Source: Ruminiclostridium sp.
GTDB lineage: Bacteria; Bacillota_A; Clostridia; Oscillospirales; Oscillospiraceae
Assembly: GCA_017521345.1 (NCBI GenBank)
Contig: JAFXCU010000048.1
Span: forward strand, 1 to 9,487
Direction of reading: 5' to 3'
DNA length: 9,487 nt
Position numbers and translations under genes: made by a program. The notes beneath the pieces are model-generated. The model was not told where the DNA came from. It did not search any database and worked only from the letters and a program-made list of their open reading frames with translations. Of this stretch, positions 6,099 to 9,487 are shown piece after piece. Position 1 is the first letter of the stretch. Each line of letters begins with the position of its first letter.

Positions 6099-6770
6099 TT
6101 ATCCCATGTAGTCGCCGTTGTAGCTCACCAGCACGGCGCTGCGCACCCCGGGGAGTCCGGCCAGGGTGTTGACGAAGGCAGTGTCGTCCCCCTTCAGGCG
6201 GACCTCCAGGTTCAGCTCCACAGAGCCGGACTGGACGGTCTTGCTCTTGACGGTGCACCGCTGGACCTGCTCTTTGAGAAAGTCCACAGCGGCCCGCTCG
6301 CTGGCCTGGTCGGCACACTGGATGCAGGCGATGTAGGGACGGATGTGGGGCTTCCGGTTGGCAAAGGCCAGCATGATGACCCCGATGACCACACTGCCCA
6401 GGATAGCCAGGGGGAGCATCCCCGCCGCCAAAATGATGCCCACGGCGATGGCCCAGAAGAGGAAGGCAATGTCCAGGGGCTCCTTGATGGCGGTGCGGAA
6501 GCGGACGATAGACAGGGCGCCCACCATGCCCAGGGACAGGACCACGTTGGAAGTCACCGCCAGCATCACCACGGTGGTGATCATGGTCAGGGCCAGGAGG
6601 GTCACTCCGAATCCGGAGGAGTACATCACCCCGGCAAAGGTCCGCTTGTAGATGAGCAGGATGAAGAGACCCAGGGCAAAGGCCAGGGCCAGGCAGACCA
6701 GCATGTCGATCATGCTCACGCTGGTCACGTTCTCCAGAAAGCTGGATTTGAAGATGTCTTGGAAGGTCAT
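6099..6770 (-). CDS. DUF4956 multi-pass membrane protein
   Basis: The 223-residue product has hydrophobic segments at about 22-40, 52-72, 76-88, 103-117 and 119-137, followed by a soluble C-terminal domain (about 140-223). The family hallmark GALSIVRFRTAIKEP (84-98) and FLFWAIAVGI (103-112) mark it as DUF4956, whose biochemical role is not established. The C-terminal part resembles a small regulatory fold ending in LAGLPGVRSAVLVSYNGD. The start at 6768-6770 was preferred because AGGAG lies ten bases upstream and the longer frame to 6830 would run through a palindromic repeat. It lies between the VTC-domain gene (158 bp upstream) and the CotH-like kinase gene (12 bp downstream). From memory these three families are commonly neighbours, which suggests that the membrane protein links polyphosphate-type chemistry inside to the kinase outside. 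Confidence 0.88.
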   Translation of the reverse strand: MTFQDIFKSSFLENVTSVSMIDMLVCLALAFALGLFILLIYKRTFAGVMYSSGFGVTLLALTMITTVVMLAVTSNVVLSLGMVGALSIVRFRTAIKEPLDIAFLFWAIAVGIILAAGMLPLAILGSVVIGVIMLAFANRKPHIRPYIACIQCADQASERAAVDFLKEQVQRCTVKSKTVQSGSVELNLEVRLKGDDTAFVNTLAGLPGVRSAVLVSYNGDYMG

Positions 6771-6796
6771 TGGTTTGGTTCTCCTTTCGGTGTTTA

Positions 6797-6918
6797 GCCG
6801 GGCGGATATGAAATCCGCCCCTACATACACGCTCGGTTGGTATTCCTTGTAGGGAACGGTCTTGACCGTTCCGGCGTAAGTGCGTGGACGAGCGGAATGG
6901 TCAAGACCATTCCCTACG
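6797..6918. repeat. Cluster of three palindromic repeats inside the operon
   Basis: Three palindromes fill the gap between the VTC and DUF4956 genes. The first is GGGCGGAT-N5-ATCCGCCC with CCTAC at its end (6800-6824). The second is GTAGGGAACGGTC-TT-GACCGTTCC (6849-6872). The third is GGAATGGTC-AA-GACCATTCCCTAC (6894-6917). The last two face each other as inverted copies, and each differs from the other by a paired C-G to T-A change that keeps its own hairpin intact. All three carry GTAGGG at one end. I recall such GTAGGG-palindrome units as scattered repeats in clostridial genomes; copy number here cannot be checked. They may be transposed non-coding elements, and as RNA could tune expression of the downstream genes. 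Confidence 0.7.
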
Positions 6919-6929
6919 TGGCGAGTAAT

Positions 6930-7601
6930 TCAGTCATACATCCTGCAGGCGGCGTATTTGGAAAAGGCGGCCGTCCGTCGGCCGGGGATCTGGACCAGGT
7001 CCCGAACCACATCGGGCAGAAACTGGTCCCACTTCACCTCCAGAATGGCGGTGTTGTCAGCGGCGGGTATGGTCACGCAGTCCGGGTTCAGAAAATCGGT
7101 GCAGTGGAGGCCGGTCCGCAGGTCGTAGTCCAGGGTCACCCGGACGTTGCCGGGGCCAAAGACAAAGGGCTCCCGGGTGTAATCCACAATGGTCCTGGGC
7201 CGGAGGCCCTGGAGGGTCATTTTCACATAGAGTTCCCGGACCAGGGGCTCCGGGCTGTCCGCCATCCAGCCGGTGTTCCCGTCCAGCAGGGCCCGGACCT
7301 GGTCCGGGGTCAGCCGGGCCTTTTCCTTGGTGCCCAGGCCGTTCCGTTTGCTCTTCTTCTCCAGGTGGATGAGAGAAAAGTCCTTGTTGTAGCAGCGGAT
7401 GCGGAATTTTTCCCGGCGGTTCACCCCATCCAGCTTCTCCCGGAGGGCGGTGTCGGCAGGTGTGTCGAAGTAGAGGGACCGGATGTGGTAACTGCCCCCC
7501 GCAGCGTTCGGGTCGGGAGCCAGCACCGTCCCCAGCCGTGCCCGGAGGATGGGCAGGTCTCCCGGGGCGATCCGGTGCTTCCACTCATGGCGAAGGTCCA
7601 T
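6930..7601 (-). CDS. VTC-domain (polyphosphate polymerase-like) protein
   Basis: This 223-residue soluble protein matches the VTC domain, a triphosphate-tunnel fold that in yeast Vtc4 makes polyphosphate from ATP. Charged residues expected to line the tunnel are R4, E6 and K8 in RHEWKHR, R41 in IRSLYFDT, R67/R69 in EKFRIRCYN, E81-K83 in LEKKSK, R143 in YTREPF, R154 and D158 in RVTLDYD, E188/K190 in ILEVKWD, and K215 in FSKYA. No key position looks lost and the length is a complete domain. There is no signal peptide or membrane segment, so it acts in the cytosol unless held by the DUF4956 protein. The start at 7599-7601 has AGGAGG six bases upstream. It is the first gene after the regulated promoter at 7631-7660. 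Polymerase activity is inferred from the fold; a polyphosphate- or nucleotide-binding role is possible. Confidence 0.9.
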   Translation of the reverse strand: MDLRHEWKHRIAPGDLPILRARLGTVLAPDPNAAGGSYHIRSLYFDTPADTALREKLDGVNRREKFRIRCYNKDFSLIHLEKKSKRNGLGTKEKARLTPDQVRALLDGNTGWMADSPEPLVRELYVKMTLQGLRPRTIVDYTREPFVFGPGNVRVTLDYDLRTGLHCTDFLNPDCVTIPAADNTAILEVKWDQFLPDVVRDLVQIPGRRTAAFSKYAACRMYD

Positions 7602-7630
7602 AGTCTTCCTCCTTTCGGTTTGCTGACTGG

Positions 7631-7660
7631 ATCATACCCCCGCAACCTTAGCCCAACCTT
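7631..7660 (-). promoter_or_regulatory. Promoter with an 11-bp direct repeat, likely response regulator box
   Basis: On the minus strand a -10 TATGAT (7631-7636) is preceded by two copies of TAAGGTTG. The AAGGTT cores at 7655-7660 and 7644-7649 are exactly 11 bp apart, one helical turn. No -35 consensus exists at the normal distance; the repeats occupy that place. This is how OmpR/PhoB-type activators are usually placed, and the layout fits the TTTAAG-N5-NNTAAG style of site. The leader to the VTC start is about 30 bases. The OmpR-type regulator encoded just upstream is the obvious candidate to bind here. Confidence 0.7.
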
Positions 7661-7700
7661 AAAAAAAGACGCCTCCCGGTGAACAAACCAGGAAGCGTCT
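7661..7700 (-). terminator. Intrinsic terminator of the two-component genes
   Basis: On the minus strand AGACGCTTCCTGGT pairs with ACCGGGAGGCGTCT (one mismatch and one G-T pair) around the loop TTGTTC. Seven T residues follow (complement of 7661-7667). It begins 9 bases after the histidine kinase stop and its U-tract touches the response regulator box, so termination and re-initiation are packed into about 70 bp. Confidence 0.87.
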
Positions 7701-7709
7701 GTAAACATT

Positions 7710-8753
7710 TTATGAATCCAAAGGGAGGCAGACGGTGAACACCACCCGGTCCTCCCCTTTCGTTTCGGCCCGGATGGTCCCCTGCCAGGTCTCCGCAATG
7801 GCCCGGGCGGCAGAGAGGCCGATGCCCGAGCCGCCGGTCTTCTGGGTGCGGGCGGGATCCCCCCGGTAGAACCGCTCGAAGAGTTTTGCCGGATCCCCTG
7901 ACAGCTTGGCAGGGCCGTTTTCCACCCGGAGCAGGACCTGCGGTCCCTCCCGGGTGAGGGCCACATGGATGCTCCCCCTGGGCTCGGTATACTTTACCCC
8001 ATTGTCCAGCAGAATGGACAGCAACTGGGCCATGTGGGTCCGGTCCGACCGGACCGTGACCCCCGGCTGCAGGTCCTCTTCCAGAAGGATGCCCCGGAGG
8101 GCCGCCCCCTCCCGAAAGCTGCGGATGATCTCCTCCGCCAGAGCTGTCAGGTCCACCGACTCTGCCGGGGACGGACCTGCAGCCTCGTCCATCCGGGCCA
8201 GGACCAGCAGGTTTTCCATCAGGTCGCCCAGGCGCACGGTCTGCTCCTTGATGTTGCGGCTCCATTTGGTCTCCCCCTGCCGAAGCTCCATGGCCTCGGT
8301 GTTGGCCCGGATGATGGCCAGGGGGGTCTTCAGCTCGTGACCGGCATTGGTCACAAACTCCTTCTGCCTGACGATGCTCTCGGCCACAGGCTCAATGGCC
8401 CGGCGGGACAGGACCACCACCAGGGCCAGCATCCCCAGCCAGCAGAGACCCACTCCCGCCGTGGACAGGCCCAGCATGGAAAGGATGCGGTGGCGGGCCT
8501 CGTCCTGGATGTCCGCCTGGACCTCAGGGGGCAGGACCTGCCGCCACACAGGGGGGCCATGGGGATCCATGGGGGCCGGCGGGACAGGAGCGGGCACCAT
8601 CTCGCTGACCAGAACGGTCTGAAGCATTCGGTCGGTCTGCCGGTCCACCTGATACCAGTTCACCAGGTTGATGACCACCAGAAGGACCAGAAGCAGAAGG
8701 GTGACCGCCCCCATGGCGGTGCGCACAAAGGTTCGCTGCAGTCTCTCTTTCAT
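7710..8753 (-). CDS. Sensor histidine kinase, OmpR-partner type
   Basis: This 347-residue membrane kinase autophosphorylates on histidine and passes the phosphate to its partner regulator. Topology is TM1 at 13-33, an external loop of about 60 residues (34-95) rich in Pro and Met (VPAPVPPAPMDPHGPP), then TM2 at about 97-116. The cytosolic core follows: H-box FVTNAGHELKTPLA with H139, N-box LLSILLDNGVKYTEP with N251, a G1-like VENGPAK (277-283), F-box FERFYRGD (292-299) and G2-box GGSGIGLS (307-314). Only about 20 residues separate TM2 from the H-box, so there is no full HAMP linker. The ATG overlaps the regulator stop as ATGA, with GGAGG (8761-8765) seven bases upstream inside the regulator gene, so the two proteins are made together. 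The signal is unknown; the small external loop argues against a large ligand domain. Confidence 0.93.
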   Translation of the reverse strand: MKERLQRTFVRTAMGAVTLLLLVLLVVINLVNWYQVDRQTDRMLQTVLVSEMVPAPVPPAPMDPHGPPVWRQVLPPEVQADIQDEARHRILSMLGLSTAGVGLCWLGMLALVVVLSRRAIEPVAESIVRQKEFVTNAGHELKTPLAIIRANTEAMELRQGETKWSRNIKEQTVRLGDLMENLLVLARMDEAAGPSPAESVDLTALAEEIIRSFREGAALRGILLEEDLQPGVTVRSDRTHMAQLLSILLDNGVKYTEPRGSIHVALTREGPQVLLRVENGPAKLSGDPAKLFERFYRGDPARTQKTGGSGIGLSAARAIAETWQGTIRAETKGEDRVVFTVCLPLDS

Positions 8754-9424
8754 GGGGCCGCCTCCAGGGTGTAGCCCACCCCCCGCCGGGCCTTCAGGAT
8801 CACCCGGGACTCCAGGGCCGCCAGCCGCTTGCGCAGGCCGGAAATGCAGACCCAGACCGCCCCCAGCTCCACCTCGGCATCATACCCCCAGACCTTTTCC
8901 AGCAGGTGTTCCGTGGAGAGATAGACCCCCTGGTTGTGGAGAAAGACCTCCATCATACGGTACTCCATCCTGGGCAGCCCAACGGAGCGGTCTCCGCAGG
9001 ACAGCCGATAGGTACCCAGATCCAGAGCCAGGTCCCCAACGGAAAGAACGGTGGGGGTATAGTCCTCCCGCCGCCGGAGCATGGCCCGGATCCGGGCCAG
9101 CAGTTCCCCGGTGGCAAAGGGCTTGACCAGGTAGTCATCGGCCCCCAGGTCCAGGCCCCGGATGCGGTCCTCCACCTCTCCTTTTGCGGTGAGCAGGAGG
9201 ATGGGCGTCCGGTCCCCCTCCCGGCGGAGGGTCTCCAGAACGGACAGGCCGTCCAACCCGGGCAGCATGATATCCAGAAGGATGCCGTCGTAGTCCCCCA
9301 TCCGGGCATAGGCCAGGGCCTCTTCCCCATCGGCCACGCAGTCCACCAGATAATTGTGATAGGTCAGGATGTCGGTCACTGCTTCGGCCAGAGCGGCCTC
9401 ATCCTCAGCATACAGCAGTTTCAT
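8750..9424 (-). CDS. OmpR/PhoB-family response regulator
   Basis: The 224-residue regulator has a receiver domain (1-115) and a winged-helix DNA-binding domain (about 125-222). In the receiver, E7/D8 bind the metal, D51 in LLLDIMLPG is the phosphate acceptor, and T79 (LLLTAKG) and K101 (YLVKPF) are the switch residues. The output domain shows LPRMEYRMMEVFLHNQGVYLS, the recognition-helix region VWVCISGLRKRL, and the wing end VILKARRGVGYTLE, all typical of OmpR/PhoB. The ATG at 9422-9424 was chosen because it opens directly into the first receiver strand; an in-frame GTG at 9446-9448 would add eight residues. The ribosome binding site GGGGGA is weak-to-moderate. The gene overlaps the kinase by 4 nt. 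Its likely target is the 11-bp direct repeat before the VTC gene. Confidence 0.93.
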   Translation of the reverse strand: MKLLYAEDEAALAEAVTDILTYHNYLVDCVADGEEALAYARMGDYDGILLDIMLPGLDGLSVLETLRREGDRTPILLLTAKGEVEDRIRGLDLGADDYLVKPFATGELLARIRAMLRRREDYTPTVLSVGDLALDLGTYRLSCGDRSVGLPRMEYRMMEVFLHNQGVYLSTEHLLEKVWGYDAEVELGAVWVCISGLRKRLAALESRVILKARRGVGYTLEAAP

Positions 9425-9460
9425 AGGGCTTCCCCCATTTTCTAACACAGGATGGGTGAG

Positions 9461-9487
9461 ATTATACCGGAAAATGCTTGCCAGGAC
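9461..9487 (-). promoter_or_regulatory. Probable promoter of the two-component operon, cut by the window edge
   Basis: On the minus strand a perfect -10 TATAAT (9461-9466) lies about 36 bases before the regulator start. With a 17-bp spacer the -35 would start outside the window, and the visible part is GTCC. No copy of the TAAGGTT repeat is seen in the 20 bases available, so autoregulation cannot be judged. Confidence 0.6.

Noticed and set aside
4287..6797. An 836-codon plus-strand open frame antisense to the CotH-like and DUF4956 genes
   Set aside because: It also crosses part of rnpB, its composition is a His/Gly/Val-rich low-complexity shadow, and the minus-strand genes have clear family motifs and ribosome binding sites.
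6771..6830. N-terminal extension of the DUF4956 protein
   Set aside because: The added 20 residues come from a palindromic repeat (6800-6824); the start at 6768-6770 has its own ribosome binding site.
6797..6918. Insertion sequence or MITE with target duplications
   Set aside because: The palindromes suggest a mobile origin, but I see no transposase and no convincing flanking direct repeats, so it is kept only as a repeat cluster.
9425..9448. GTG start adding eight residues to the response regulator
   Set aside because: The ATG at 9422-9424 opens into the conserved first receiver strand as usual in the family. The extension would use up the only ribosome-binding-like stretch GGGGGA.

Overview
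The window comes from a fairly GC-rich Firmicute, most likely a gut clostridium of the Oscillospiraceae type (the Flavonifractor / Intestinimonas / Pseudoflavonifractor neighbourhood). The evidence is strong GGAGG ribosome binding sites, a clostridial-style class A RNase P RNA, a short-chain acyl-CoA dehydrogenase of the butyryl-CoA dehydrogenase type, a CotH-family kinase, and intergenic palindromic repeats that I remember from this group. The lineage is an inference; no marker gene in the window fixes it.

Layout. Positions 1-129 are the 3' end of an unrecognised plus-strand gene. Everything else is coded on the minus strand, so the rest reads from right to left. An intergenic stretch (130-438) is packed with stem-loops, including terminators for the two converging genes. 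It is followed by a solitary acyl-CoA dehydrogenase (439-1605), a 283-bp leader region, and a two-gene unit of a MATE exporter (1889-3274) directly behind a cytidylate-kinase-like protein (3275-3874). Upstream of these lies rnpB (about 3994-4352) with a near-consensus promoter.

The right half (4410-9424) looks like one functional island. An OmpR-type response regulator and a histidine kinase overlap by 4 nt and end in a strong intrinsic terminator. Right after its U-tract is a promoter with two TAAGGTT copies exactly 11 bp apart, overlapping the -35 position, which is the layout of an OmpR/PhoB-class activator site. That promoter reads into a VTC-domain (polyphosphate polymerase-like) protein, a DUF4956 membrane protein and a membrane-anchored CotH-family kinase. 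The inference is that the two-component system senses an envelope signal and switches on a phosphotransfer module made of a soluble VTC catalytic domain, a multi-pass membrane protein and an externally facing kinase.

Two kinds of mobile-looking palindromic repeat have entered this operon. Three palindromes sit between the VTC and DUF4956 genes. Another element forms the last codons and stop of cotH just before the rnpB promoter.
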